A stretch of 64,000 bases of DNA, taken from assembly GCA_022749755.1 (NCBI GenBank), contig CM040440.1, forward strand, positions 11,209,269-11,273,268. Direction: 5' to 3'. The translations under genes and the position numbers were made by a program. This document shows positions 12,291-24,469 of the stretch, in pieces. The stretch's first letter is position 1; every line of letters starts with the position of its first letter. Under the pieces are notes generated by a model. That model made no database searches and was not told where the DNA came from. It saw only the letters and a list, made by a program, of their open reading frames with translations. The stretch comes from Azadirachta indica (Eukaryota > Streptophyta > Magnoliopsida > Sapindales > Meliaceae).

Positions 12291-13386
12291 AGCTAAAAGT
12301 TACTTTGTGTAGGTATAAAATATCTTCGAATGTATATGTTGAGTGCAACATCTTGACTATGTATTTATGGCTATCGTTGGGTATTTTTTTTTTACATATT
12401 ATGCTTTAAGTATAAGCATGTCTTTATTTTTAGGAAATTTCTTTTTTGAGGAATAGATGTTTTCTAAAGTATCTTTCTACTTATGGTAGTATATTATAAA
12501 AGAGAAGCCTTGCTTGTAAGTTGAGTAAAATAAGTGGAAAAAGTTTTTTAAAAGAAAAAAAGAAAACTCTTAAACATGGAAAGGTTTTTCATGAAAGGAA
12601 TCTATTGTTGCAAATATAGAGATAAACGTAAGAGAGACTATCCTTCTAGAAAGTTTATGTGATGTGATTACTCTCGGGTACTTTTCCATTCAAATGCTTT
12701 GGCACTTACCTATCCATAAGGTAAGTAAGAAAGAGCTAAACCTCTATGAGTTGCTGTAGCCCCTAACTAATGCTTGTTGAAATTTAGCAATTGCATTTAA
12801 GCTATTTCTTATTGATGAGATCTAATTAGTGTTTCCCATCCATGGTGGCAAGGCGAAATTGTCCATTATCATGTGCTACCTTGATGATGTATAAATCTTC
12901 CTATTGCATGGTATATTTGGTTGATGGTGCCAAATTCTTCTTGATGTAATCAAACTACTTTGAGGACCCTATAACTGGGATTAAATTTGCGACTTTGTGC
13001 AACTTTATCATAAGTTGTTGCTATTCTTCGGTGGTAGAAATCGATGTGTTTTTGTGTAGCCTCCCTGTTTATCTACCATATTTAGTTGTGTCAAGAGACT
13101 GGAGTTAATAAGATTCTCATCTATAAGAACTATTTTTGCAGTTGAGATATTAAGCTCAACTAGTGTTATAACTTCTATGCCATACATTTGAGCGAAAGGG
13201 GAAAAGCTAATACCTATCCTAGGCGAAGTTTTGCTTCGTTAAGATATGCACTCTAGTCTAGATGTATTGATGTATCTTATTGAGAATTTTCAAAAAGTGT
13301 TTTGTTAGTGGTCTTGACTTGTCCATTCCCTTTGTGGGTAGTATAATGTTAAGCTCCTATGTTTAATGCCACATTGGGTAAGTGTA

Positions 13387-13391
13387 GCTTT
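13387..13391. repeat. Target-site duplication GCTTT, left copy
   Basis: GCTTT precedes TGTTGACC; the same 5-mer recurs at 14434-14438 after the insert (the match extends to TAGCTTT). Removing the insert and one copy rejoins the integrase frame. Confidence 0.7.
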
Positions 13392-14433
13392 TGTTGACCT
13401 TAGGTCACACAAACTCGTATTTTGATAATTCAAAATACACCATCCAATCCAAAACATGAAAAGAGAATCAAGCTTAAAGTAAAGATTCAAGACACAAGCA
13501 TGGTATTTTATTTTGTTTTTGTACTTGTACACTTGTAAATATAAGTGTTTCTAATGTTTGTACAAGCTTGAGAGGTTTCTATAAACAAACATTTTTGATT
13601 TTTGAAAAATGGATCAAGCCACAAGATTTTAGAACTTGAAAACTAGACCAAAACGTTAAAGTTTGAAATATGAAACTGGACCAAATTACAAAATTTTCAA
13701 ACCTTGAATTGGACTAAAGTGCAAAATTTTCAAATTTATGAATAGTGCCTATGAATAGTGCCCGGTCGACCACCCTTTTCCAATTTGGTTGACCAACTTG
13801 TTGAGTTATCAATTTCCCTCTTTTTTTTTACTCGATCAATTGACCCTGACAACCCGGTTGACTGATCTTTTAGGTATTTAGTTTTTCCTTTTTCTGTCTC
13901 AAACCAGTGGACTAACTTGATCAAACAGGTTAACAACTTTTTCAAAATTAATTGTTTTAAGCCTATGATGACACAAATATAAATTTAGGACTTTTTTGTA
14001 TTATGTATATGTTTTGAGGTTGATTTTGAGAAACTTTAAGCTAAAAGGAATATCAATCTTTTGCTTAAGTTCCAAATTGTTATTTACAAATTAAAGCCCT
14101 TAAGGTTCATTCAATTTTGTCATCCACTCTTGAGAAGGTTATTTTGTAAGTTTTTTATACTCATTTGATTTCGGTTTTTTTAATTGTAAAAGGTGAAATA
14201 AGTGAGTTTTTCATGTTTAAGTAGTTAATTTATGTTTAGTGAGTGTAAAAACTTGTATAGGGTTATTAGGTGCCAAAATATTAGGTTGTAATTATGAAAT
14301 CTTGTAGACTTAAGAATTGTTTTTAGTGAAATCTTCAAATGTAGTTTGAAGGAGTGGATATAGACTGGAATATTATCGAACCATTATAAATCCAATGTTC
14401 AATCTCTCAACTATACTCTTTTTACATATTTTA
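13392..14433 (+). mobile_element. LTR insertion, copia-type family 1, inside gypsy integrase
   Basis: It begins TGTTGACCTTAGGTCACACA, nearly the same as the start of the solo LTR at 6754, and shares that copy's internal landmarks. These are the A-rich 'aaactggaccaaa' stretch near 13672 and 'GAACCATTATAAATCCAATG' near 14378. It lacks the final 'ttcaccc...cttgggttg' block, ending near TACATATTTTA, so it is shorter at the 3' end. Flanking GCTTT copies and the resumed integrase frame fix the borders. It is younger than the gypsy relic it entered. Confidence 0.78.
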
Positions 14434-16299
14434 GCTTTCACTTACTTATTAATGAAGGGAGTGCTATTATCTGTGATGAGCTTGTAAGGAATCCCAAAAA
14501 GACATATGATGTTCTCTTTTATAAAGTTAGCCACAATAAAACCAGTGTCTTTCTTTAGAGGGACAACTTTTACACACTTAGAGAAGTACTTCATCGTGAC
14601 AAGTATCTAGTTATATCTATATGCTGTGGGGTGGATTGGTCTTATGAGGTTCAACCCTTAAGTATAGAAAGACTATAGTAGAGGTATGTTTTGCAAGGCA
14701 ACAAGATGCTAATACTATACGTTGCTATATATTTGGCATGTTTGACATTTATTTATAATTTTTTTTACATCATTTTGCATAGTGGGCTAATAATGGCTTG
14801 AGTCGATGAGCTTGGCATATAGTCTCCTTCCATCTTAATGCTCTCCACATTCTCCATCATATTTCTCTTGAATGGCTTTTAGTGCTTCTAAGTAGCCTAA
14901 GCATCTCAACATATTCCTATTAAAGCCTTTGCGAAATAAGAGACCTTTTTGCTATCTAAATAAAGCTTGTGGGCTTCCTTTAGGTTAGTTGGCAAAGTGC
15001 AGCTAAAGAAATATTATACGTGGGTCTTGTCAATCTTTTGAGGCTGGGATGGCAAGAACTTCTTCTTGTTTTAATGAGTAGTGTATATATGTTGCTTGAA
15101 CTAATTTAACTTGCTACTTTATTTCAGGCCAATAGTAGCTAGCCCTTTGCAAATGTCTATAGTAAGCCCCAAGTATTTCGTTTATAAGACCTTCTCCTTC
15201 TTAAGTAGAAAATGCGACAATCGTGTTAACGACTGCTTGTCCTTTGATAGCACTAGGAGTTATACATGTGATATCAAATTTTATAAGCATGAGCAGCAAT
15301 TTTGCTAATTTCCCTATTAACATTGGTCTCAGTAGTAAGTATTATATAGCATCTGCATTGAATATTAGATGTAGTTAGTATGCTAAGAGATAATGATGTA
15401 ATCTTTTTGAGGCATATACCCTAAACAAACGTGCTTCGGTTATAGGTGACAAATTTTTGTTTTTGAAAGTTGTTTGTTGATATATTATATAGTATACTCT
15501 TGGTTGTCTTCCCCAAATTGAGTTAGCAATGCTCTTATAACTATAGCAGTTACGGCGAATTAAATACATAAAGGCTTGCCTTGAATAGGTGCTTTAGAGT
15601 AGGGAGATTTAGAATCATATGTTGTATTCTTTTGAAAACCTCTTTTTGACGCGAACCTCATTCGTATTTTGCTTTCTTTTTCAATAAAAGGGTACATACA
15701 AAGATAAGCATAGCTAAATTAGGATATATCGTTGAATATATCAAGCTGTTCAATTCCTTGGGTTCTTTGCAAGAGGTATAGAGGAGATGCTCTGTATATT
15801 GATAGGGTGTATGTTGATACCTCTTTGATATGCCAAGAATCCTAAGAATTTTTTGGCTGCAACTTCGAAAGCACATTTTTTCGGGTTCGTTTTGAGGTTG
15901 TACATTCGACATCTGGGGAAAACCTTTGCAAGATTTTGAGGATACGTGTCTATAGTGGCAGATTCCATGATGAGATCATTTATGTAATTCTTAACCTTTC
16001 TACCAACTATGTTGTGAAATATCACTATCATTATATATTGGAGAATCAGTTTTACTCCATTATAAAATTCCTACCTATTATTAGCCAGAAAGCTTCTATG
16101 AGCTAGATTGTATCTAATCATCAGTTAAGAAATCCATATTTAGGGATTTGAGAGGTAGATATGAGGTCTTGAGAATTATCACTGTGCATACCATATATTG
16201 AATATTATGCATATAATATATCATTGGAAAGCTCTGTATATCTAGTTTCTAAAGGAAAAAAAATCATATAATGACACAATATCAACTTAGGACTTTTCT

Positions 16300-17640
16300 T
16301 AAGATTGTAATTCAACTATTAGGTGAGATGTTTACGAAAAAAGTGGGAAAATGGTAAGTCAAAGTTAAGAATTAAACAATATGTGCACCTATAATGAAAT
16401 TCCCATCTTTGCTTGAAAACAAATATTGCACCCACACATTCATTTTCACCTTTTTCTTTTTTCTTTCAAAGCACAACCACTCTTTTTATGCCATTTTCAC
16501 CTTTAGCTTTAACAAAATTTTTACTCATTAGCCTTGTTTTACCTTTTAACGTGAGAACTCAATGCTTACTTCGGCATGAGTCTTAGTTACTTACTAAAAA
16601 TAAAGCTTTACACGATACATCTCTTCTTTTACTTTTCTCCTTTTTTCTTCTCTCTTTCTCTCTTTTTTTGGTATGCATTAATTGATAGAACATTTTGAAA
16701 TTAAGCATACAAACAATATGCAACAACCCCCAAACTTATTTTGAAGCATACATCATTGCAAATCTGAGATAGTTCTCTTACAAGGATAAAGATAATAAAT
16801 TCAGCTATCAGGTTTAGTTGTTGTTAGGTTTATGAAATAAAGAGACTAATTTGAGGCTTGAATGGTTAACTAGAAAAGAATATCCAAACGGTAGGCTAGA
16901 AAGGCTCAAATGATTTGAACAAGGCCTAAAATCATTTCACATGCATCATACAATCAATCTTACATCCATAACATGAATAATCAAGATAAATAGCCAAAAT
17001 GGAACATAATGAAATCACTAAATGAAAAGACGACAAGAATAGTTATAAAATAATCATATAACACTCGAAAATAAAGTACAAAGGTCCAAAAACTCATGAA
17101 AAAAGGTCATGTAGTTTATGCTATCTTGCATATCATTTTTTGACTATGTGAATTCATCAAATCAAGATTCAGATCAATTATGACATGAAGTGCATAAAAA
17201 GCATGAGCATAATCAAATGAAACCTAGTTAGTACAAGGATATTATTATGACTTATGCTTAATATCTTATTGATTCAAATTGAACATGCTTAAACTATTTC
17301 TAAAACTTTTCTCTAAGAAAGGAAAAGACTCAAAAATAGAAAATAAACATAAAAGAGAAAAAAAAAATCTAAAAGATCTACTTAAAGCGACTCCATCCCC
17401 AAACTTAAATATAACATCATCTTCGATGTTTGAAAATAAAGATCATACAATGAATAGATTAACTTAAGTTGGAAGTGGAATAAAATATCAAATATGCAAA
17501 GGGAAGTGAAAGGAAAAGATAACACCTGATTTGGACAACTCCTTTAAGCATTACAAAATTCATCTTCTCTTTCTTGAATACCTCGGGTTGCCTCCCAAGA
17601 AACGTTAAGTTTTACGTCTTCAGCTAGACATTTCTTATTT
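16300..17640 (-). other. Non-coding 3' region of a deleted gypsy element
   Basis: This stretch parallels 32580-33980 of the near-complete element. Shared landmarks are a 'ttttaccttttgatgtgag'-type block (16540 here, 32648 there) and a CCTCCCAAGAAACGTTAAGTTTTACGTCTTCAGC-type block (17590 here; 33938 there, read on the plus strand). In the complete element this lies between integrase and the 3' LTR. No LTR end could be placed at its left border. Confidence 0.6.
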
Positions 17641-17751
17641 TTCATCAATTTAGGTTTCTAAGAGGCATGCTTGCCACATTTCTTTTGTATTGCCCATTGT
17701 AGTGCTTCAACTGTTGGCTATTGACTCGAAAAGTACATTTATCATCACCTT

Positions 17752-19150
17752 TTACATCAACTGTTTAAATGTGAATGCTTTGTCATTCATGAATGGACTT
17801 AACCCGTTTGACTTTAACTTGTCTGAAACCAAATGATCGCAATAAATCCCATCTTTATAAGCTTCTATTACACTACTCTTGATGACATTTATTGTATAAC
17901 AATTATTTGTCTCATTTGAAGGTTTTATAGCTTGGTAGATGTTAAACTTAACCTCTTCTTTATTTATCGTTAATGTGAACTCACCGTGTTGAACATCAAT
18001 TAAAGCTCTACCCATAACTAAGAAAGGCTAGCCAAGAATAATAGGGATCTCTCAATCTTCCTCCATGTCAAGCATTATAAAGTCAGCTAAGAAGATTAAT
18101 TTATCCACCTTGACCAACACATCTTCTATAATTCTCTAAGGATAAGGGATAGACCAATGTGCCATTTTTAAGGAAATAGTAATAGGCTTTATTGCACTAA
18201 GGCTTAGCTTCCGAAAAATTGAAAGTGGCTTTAAATTGATGCTTGCCTCACGATCACATAAAGCTTTCTTAAAGGTGAATTTGCTAATTGTACAAGGGAT
18301 GTAAAGCAACCCGGATCTTTCTCTTTTTTAGGGACGTTTCGTTGAATAATAAAGCTATACTCCTCCATTAGCTTTACGGTCTCATATGCCTCAAATTGTC
18401 TCTTCTTTGACATCACCTCTTTCATGAATTTAACATAATTTGGCATATTTTCCAAAGAATCTCCTAACGAGATATTGATGTGAAGCTTCTTAAATATTTC
18501 CAAAAATTTGGAAAATTAAGCATTCAACTTCTTCTCTTGAAACCGTTGAGAAAATGGCAACAATGGATTGATGACAAGAGGATTATCTGGAAATGAGATA
18601 CCATTGGGCTTTGATGCTTCTTTTATTGATTCAATTACAACTTCCTTCACTTTATCTTCAATCTTCTTCTACCTTTTTGCCTCTGATTGTTTGTTGCTCT
18701 TAAGAGTGATAGCCTTAAAATGCTCCTTTGTGTTAACCTCTATATCACTTGGAAATTTTTCCTTTTGTAGAGAATTAATTAAAGTAACTGGTTGGCCAAC
18801 ATGCATTTCTAAAGAATTTATAGTTGCTCCCATATTCACCGTATGAGTTTTCCATGTTGTCCAACCTAGCTTCATTCTTGTTGAATTGATTTCTAATCTT
18901 CACAACAAATGTGCTTAAAAGGTCCTCCAATGATAGGTTCTTCTTGGCTATTGGTTGTTAAAACACTGATGGTGGTTGTAGTACATTTCTTGAGTTACCA
19001 TAAGTGAAATTATGATGGTTATGAAGCCCCAAAGGTAGTGATTTGATAAATTGTTAGTTGGCTGGAAATTGTAATTTTGGTTATTCATGAATTGGCATTG
19101 CTTTTGCTCAACCCCACCACTAAAGTATGAAGTACCTTTGACCATTACTG
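17752..19150 (-). pseudogene. Gypsy gag C-terminus to protease relic, pol deleted
   Basis: Right to left on the minus strand there are four blocks. An Asn-rich gag tail lies at 18948-19145. A block with MGATINSLEMHVGQPV and FPSDIEVNTKEHFKAITL (18669-18860) matches the Athila/Tat gag-protease linker. FKKLHINI...YVKFMKEVMSKKR (18231-18503) is the upstream protease region. MGRALIDVQHGEFTLTIN (17950-18015) is the end of the protease 'ILGRPFL...' fold. After that the sequence jumps to the post-integrase non-coding region, so RT, RNase H and integrase are missing. It is an internally deleted, dead copy. Confidence 0.78.
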
Positions 19151-19199
19151 ACTCTTGACTTGGAGAGGCTTCTCTACCTGTAAATGCTGAAAGTTAGTG

Positions 19200-20393
19200 G
19201 TAGTAGCTAAGGTGCTCGTGCCACACCTCGTGTGCCTGCACAATCCTAGTTGTTGAGTGACATCCAAAATCAATTTTTGGCCTTGGATCATAAATGAATG
19301 ACCAGATTTGGATAGGTTTTAGGTTTTCATGTTTTTCTAGATGGAGCCACTATTCTATACTTAAAAAACCTAAGAAAGATTTTAGAGAGAGAATTGAGAG
19401 AAATTAAAGATAATCTAGTGAGAGAAAGTGGGTGATTTAGTAACTTTTAGTGAATTTCAGGAGAAAATATGAAGATTAACGGACTAATCATAGCATCAAG
19501 CTAGTTTTATCTCTTCTAACCCTTTAATTTCGTTTTAAATTTTAATTGTCTTTGGATTGTTGTAATTACAATGATGATTATGATTTGTTTTATGAAATTG
19601 ACGATGGATTCTATTAGAATCGGCTAATTTCATTATTCTAGCTTGATTAATATATTCGAATAATGTTTGACGTATTTTAATGTCATTAATATTTGTGGTT
19701 TATTAATTTGTGTTTATCCGTGTTCGTAATGCCTTCAATTTGTTGTTTGGATGAATTAATGGATTTATGTTAATGGGTTAATACTTGAGAGAGTTTAATT
19801 TATTCACTAGAATAGGAAAACATAATTTATATTTTTGAGAGTTTAGGAGGACCTTAGGACCTAGATAATTATATTAACTTTTAAAATTACAAGATACTGA
19901 GAGGTAATTGGATTTTAAATAGTTAATAACAAGTTGTTTTTAATGCATGTTTAATTGAGTTTAATAGGGATATTGACTTAGGTAGATTAAACATAGGATT
20001 GTGTTTAACAATTGGGAGAGGTGGTAAGATCAATTATGAGTCTATGATTAGTAAATTGAATTTGAAAACATTAATAACACTTAATTAGGATAAACGTGAG
20101 GGTGAATAGATGAAGTCAAGAATTTAGGACACCCTTTTATTATATAATTCATATTATTTTTTACTTTGTCTTCTAATTTAGCGTAATTCTAGTTATTTCT
20201 TTATTTTTGATTCATTTTCATTATTTTTACCATCTAAAAGTTTAGTTAGCTTAGATAAAGTCAGATTTCTATAACTATAGTACTTAGTTACAATTATGAA
20301 AAGGTCAATCTTTATGAGTTCGACAACATAAATTTATTCACTTTACTACTTATTCAACTCAGTATATTTATGAGTTGTGGGGTTTCATAACCA
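19200..20393 (+). mobile_element. Probable 5' LTR of a plus-strand gypsy element
   Basis: The right border is fixed by a PBS at 20399-20416, with the LTR ending near CATAACCA. A GC-richer patch (about 19200-19260, 'gtgctcgtgccacacctcgtg') and a GAGAGA-rich patch (19380-19440) resemble those in the LTRs of the 30544-40873 element, read in the opposite orientation. The left border is not visible. It abuts a minus-strand gag tail head to head, showing rearrangement or nesting. Confidence 0.55.
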
Positions 20394-20398
20394 GTTTT

Positions 20399-20416
20399 TG
20401 GTGCTATTGCCAAGGA
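20399..20416 (+). other. Primer-binding site, tRNA-Asp type
   Basis: TGGTGCTATTGCCAAGGA is a diverged form of the plant gypsy PBS TGGCGCCGTTGCCGGGGA, differing at about four positions. It sits 5 bp after the inferred LTR end and about 100 bp before a gag start codon. Confidence 0.75.
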
Positions 20417-20516
20417 TTGTTGTTTTTAGAATTTTAGCTAATATTATTATTGAGTTATTTGACTTTAATTTAAGAATTTATTTTTTGTTTTGTATAATTT
20501 TTAGTTTTGTAGGTAT

Positions 20517-20941
20517 ATGCGAAGAGCGAGGAGTTTAGAACTCAACTATTTGATTAAAAAATCGAACAGACTCTTTACTAGGTCAAGAAAGAAAAGAGAA
20601 ATTGATCTAGATCCATGGTTGACTAGAACAATCCTTAATGGGCAATTAAACATTACTTCAGGCCAGTAATCAATGACAGTTATTTCGAAATGGTGCGCCC
20701 AATCATTAGTGCCAACAATTTTGAGTTGAAACTAACATTGATTAATATGGTGCAACAAAATCAATTTAGGGGATCGACAATTGGAGACTTGAATATGCAC
20801 TTGGAAATGCTTATTGACATTTGTGACATGGTGAAGATAATGGGGTTATCGAGGATGCCATTAGATTGTGTTTGCTCCCTTTCTTTCTTAGGGACGATGC
20901 AAGTGGATGGTTGCAATTGTTATAATTGGGAAGCATTGTAA
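20517..20941 (+). pseudogene. Gypsy gag N-terminal fragment
   Basis: The ATG at 20517 starts MRRARSLELN, the usual Athila-like gag start. After a stop the frame resumes with PIISANNFELK and INMVQQNQFRGS...DLNMHLEMLIDICD (20690-20830), the conserved gag opening. The remainder is scrambled and ends at a stop at 20939-20941. At that point an unrelated LTR fragment in opposite orientation begins, so the element is truncated. Confidence 0.8.
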
Positions 20942-21760
20942 CTCGTAAATATTAATATGATTATCTAGGTGTATAATGACCTCCTTCCTCACCCGTAATA
21001 TCCTAAATTGTGTTTTCCTAATTCAATAAATAATTTAATATCTCCTAAGTATCAAATCATTGATCATCAATCAACTAATTTATCAAACAATAAATTAGAG
21101 GCATTAAGCATAGGTAAACACAAGTGAATAAAAACGTAATACCATTAATAACATGCCAATTAATCAAATTATAGTTCAAATAAGCTATATCAAGTTCTTA
21201 ACATAATAAATTTAGCTTAACATAACATAATCCATAGAACAATTTGTCATAAAATTCATAATTTTAACAATAAACAAAAAAATAATAATAAAAATTTCAA
21301 GAGAAAATGTAGACATAAAGAGATAAACTAGAGATTTTGACACTTCAATCCGCAATTCTTCGAGTATTCTCCTGAATTCCTCCAAAGATTGATAATTTTT
21401 GCCTCTCTTTCTCTCTCTAGAACTTTATCTATTTTCTCTCCTTCTGACACCAAAAATTCTGTATTTCCCAAAAGTGATAAGTGGCGGTTGATATAATAAT
21501 AACACAAAAACCTTTTTTTTCCCCCCTAAATCTAGCCATCCAAAGTTAATCCAAGGGCTAAAAATTGCTTTAGGATATCATTCAGCTTAAGAGGGACGCA
21601 GGCATGCACGGCCAAAAAAATACCAAACTTGAAGTGCATGGTGCGGGCGTGCACCTAGCACGGTGCCGTCATGCCATGCTTGCTACCTCGTATGGTGGCT
21701 GTGTTGTTGTGTATACAGCTGTGCCACGCTTGCTATCTCACGGCTTGAGTAATATACCAT
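20942..21760 (-). mobile_element. Truncated LTR, Athila-like, minus orientation
   Basis: The order of landmarks matches the LTRs at 30544 and 39464 read in the same direction. There is an AT-rich part, a pyrimidine tract (21395-21445), 'ccaaaagtgataagtggc' (21467), 'ccatccaaagttaatccaagggc' (21536), and then a GC-rich patch with alternating GCAC/GTGC words (21590-21740). It is related to, not identical with, those LTRs. Neither border has a recognised TSD. Confidence 0.5.
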
Positions 21761-21965
21761 TAGAATCCTCTGAATGTCTAGCAGTTTTTTTAGCCCTTTT
21801 TTTAGTAGTTTTTAGAAAAACATTTAATGTTTGGCTAACATCTATAAAAAGTACTTATATTATATTTTTAGTGCTAAATTAGGTATTTGGATTTGTAATC
21901 ATAAAACACTTTACTAAAATACATACTATAATATTTTTTTCAAATTGAGTAATATATAAAATCAA

Positions 21966-22920
21966 GGAAAAACAAGAATTTGCCCCTCTATTAGATTTGA
22001 AAACATACATTTACCCCCCTTATTATTCGAAAAATACCAAAACCCCTTACCATCAATTTTCTAATAGGGAAAACTTGCTTTTTAAGGGTAAAATGGACAT
22101 TTATTTTATATTGATTGATGTGGAAACAAATCTCTGAGTGTAATTTGACACTTTATTGGAATGAAAAGAAAAATAAAATTAATTAATTTTTAGTTTTATT
22201 TATAATTATAGTTATATTTATTTTTTTATTTATTTTATAATTATAATTGTAATTTATTTATATTTATATATCTATATATCTATATCTATATTTTTAATCT
22301 ATATATAGTTTTTTTTATATTTATTTTTGTATTTATATTTATATTTATATTCTTATTTATATTCTTTAGTTTCTATATTTATGCTATATTTATATTTATA
22401 TGTCTATATCTATATCTATATTAATATTAATAGTTATATTTTTAGTTTTATTCATATTTATATTTGTATATCCATATCTTTCTCTATATCTAAATTTAAA
22501 TATATATTTTTAATATATATCTATATCTATTTCTATATTTATATTTATGTATATTTTATTTTTTATTATATAATATTATTTTTATTATATAATAATATTA
22601 TTTTATTATGTTGTCTTCTGTGAAGTTGTCTTTTTTTGTCATTAATAACCTTTCGAATAATAAAAATAATATTATATTAAATCAAAATTTTTTTGTTTTT
22701 TATGTTTTGTATTATAGTATATTACACTATTATGCCTCACCCTAAACCATCTATCTCTTCTGTCATCATCATATTGATCCTAGGAGCATTCATGTAAAAG
22801 TGCATTTTCTTGTTAATTTAATAGAAAAATCCTAACGATAAGGAGGTTTTGAAATATTTGGAACAATGAGGGTAAATGTATATTTTTGGATCTAATAAGA
22901 GGAAATTATCATTTTTTTCA
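21966..22920. mobile_element. Long-TIR DNA element with exact 8-bp TSD
   Basis: The terminal 50 or so bases are inverted copies. The left end has 'CCCCTCTATTAGATTTGAAA' followed by 'catacatttaccccc'; the right end, reverse-complemented, has 'CCTCTTATTAGATCCAAAAA' followed by 'tatacatttaccctc'. AAAATCAA flanks both ends (21958-21965 and 22921-22928). It encodes no transposase; its core is a TATA-rich minisatellite. TSD size fits hAT (8) or Mutator-like (9, one mismatch). The same terminal sequence is used by the larger element at 45034-47772. Confidence 0.85.
22255..22560. repeat. TATATTTA/TATATC-rich degenerate minisatellite
   Basis: Irregular runs of TATATTTA, TATATC and TCTATA words fill the core of the long-TIR element. 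The open frame here (Tyr/Ile-rich) is a by-product of this composition. Confidence 0.85.
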
Positions 22921-22929
22921 AAAATCAAT

Positions 22930-23690
22930 ACATTTTTTAAATTAAAAAATATATAAAATTAATTTCTATGCATTACTATTCTTAATAAATCAACTATTTC
23001 GAAAAATAAAAATAAAAATTATAAAAATTAGTTGACATTCCATATTTTTTAAATGAACTATTATATAAAATTTAGTAGAGATATAATAAATATCTATTTA
23101 TTTAGTCATATTTTTATATTTAATATTTTTAATCATAATAAATATACCAAACAATAAAATAATCATTTAGTAATAATAATATTTTTCTTTTATGAATATC
23201 TCTAAAAATAATTACTATTTGTTGTCATGATTACTATTAAAAAATCAAGTAAATAAATTTGTTATAAAAATAATTATAAATTGAAAAATTTCAAAAAAAT
23301 AACAAAATTATTAATAAAAAAAGAAATATAACAAAAGAAGTTAAGAATTGGAACTTTTAAAGTTAGTTGGGGTATGTTGGAAATTATAAAATTTTCATTA
23401 AATGTGGGTAAAACTTTTAAAGTTCATTGAGGGTGTTTTGAAATTACAGTATTTTTACTAAAATTGCTGTGCTATCTCTGAAACTTTTAAATTTTATAAA
23501 AGCATATCAATAGGTGCTAATTCAAAAATCACTCTAAATACTAATTTTATTTAGATAAATAAAACACCTTTTACTAAAATTATCAAGCATGTCAATTAGT
23601 ATTTTTTAAGGACCCGTAGTGTCACATTAATTGATCAAGTTAGGGGCTATTTAGTAACAAGATTATGACAATAAGCTCTACATATTCAAT
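22930..23690. other. AT-rich, no recognisable gene
   Basis: Two near-copies of an 'aacttttaaagtt...ggggt' phrase occur at about 23357-23380 and 23410-23435, but nothing else is recognisable. Confidence 0.35.
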
Positions 23691-23695
23691 TCATG

Positions 23696-23977
23696 TAGTG
23701 GGGGAGCAGATACAGGGCCTGAGGGGTCTCTCGGCCCTAGGCCCTACAAATTTTTTTTTAATTATTTATTATAAATACTTATATTTTTGACTCAATTCTT
23801 CAATTTATATATATTTTAAGCCTTATACTTTGAGACATTGTCACTTTACCCCTTAATTTATTAATTATTTTTTAAATATTATCTTGTTAACTTTATTTTT
23901 AAACCATTTTGGTGCCCCCCAACCCAAAACCCTTTTGGCCCCCCTAATTATCTAGTTTTGGTTTTGCCCTTGTATTC
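23696..23977. mobile_element. Possible small hAT-like MITE
   Basis: A G-rich start (GTGGGGGAGCAGATACAGGG and 'ggcctgaggggtctc') and a C-rich end ('ggcccccctaattatc', 'ggttttgcccttg') surround an AT-rich core. This is the layout of a common plant MITE type ending in GGGGC/GCCCC-like words. Flanks TATTCAAT and TATTCATC are only a partial match, so the TSD is not established. Confidence 0.4.
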
Positions 23978-24469
23978 ATCAATAAAGTGTTGCCTAATTA
24001 ATTTCTCATTATTTATCAAAATTTAAAGATTTAAATTATTTATCAAATATTTTATTTTGGACTTTTAAAATTAAACCAACATAAAATAGAATTGAAAGAT
24101 ACCCAGGTTAATAATTAGCGAGAGTAAGGGGACCCAAGCTAATCCATATGCTTTAGTTACACATAATGTAAATGTGAGTGTAGAAAAAGAATAGAATTGA
24201 TTTTTAACTCTTCGTACCTCTACTTTATTATTAGTTGATGTTGGTACCAAATACTGTTTGCTTAGTTTCCATATATATTTTTAAATTAATCTTGCTTACT
24301 TAGTAGAGGGTGTAATTAAGGGCATGTTTGATGCGCTGCACTAAATTGAAAAAAATATGAGTTATATACAAAATATAATTAATACTAACACTAAGCATGA
24401 TCCAGTTGATATGTTCATAATTTCATATATATTTACGTAAATATATTAGTCAGTACTTGAATTTTATAA

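Larger units (their letters stand above)
12880..16090 (-). pseudogene. Tat-like Ty3/gypsy pol relic (RT, RNase H, integrase)
   Basis: Domains read right to left on the minus strand. RT at about 15750-16040: MIVIFHNI then YINDLI at the catalytic YVDD position, NPKKCAFEV, and LGFLAYQRGI. RNase H tail at about 15180-15310: FDITCITPSAIKGQAV. Integrase zinc domain at about 14735-14880: DGRRLYAKLI, YWPTMQNDVKKIINKCQTC. Integrase core at about 14450-14600: KCVKVVPLKKDTGFIVANFI and FGIPYKLITDN. Its continuation at about 13300-13390 gives GIKHRSLTLYYPQREW, then a 'MYGIEVITLVE' block near 13165. The catalytic Asp motif of RT is altered and stops are many. An LTR at 13392-14433 interrupts the core exactly between two halves of one reading frame. 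Gag and LTRs of this element are not recognised. Tat lineage is inferred from motif style. Confidence 0.82.

Noticed and set aside
18568..18846. 92-codon plus-strand frame
   Set aside because: Antisense of the gypsy gag-protease linker, whose minus-strand motifs are clear.
22327..22623. 98-codon Tyr/Ile-rich frame
   Set aside because: Produced by the TATATTTA/TATATC minisatellite in the core of a long-TIR element; not a membrane protein gene.
23696..23977. 8-bp TSD for the proposed MITE (TATTCAAT/TATTCATC)
   Set aside because: Only six of eight positions agree in AT-rich sequence, so the duplication is not claimed.
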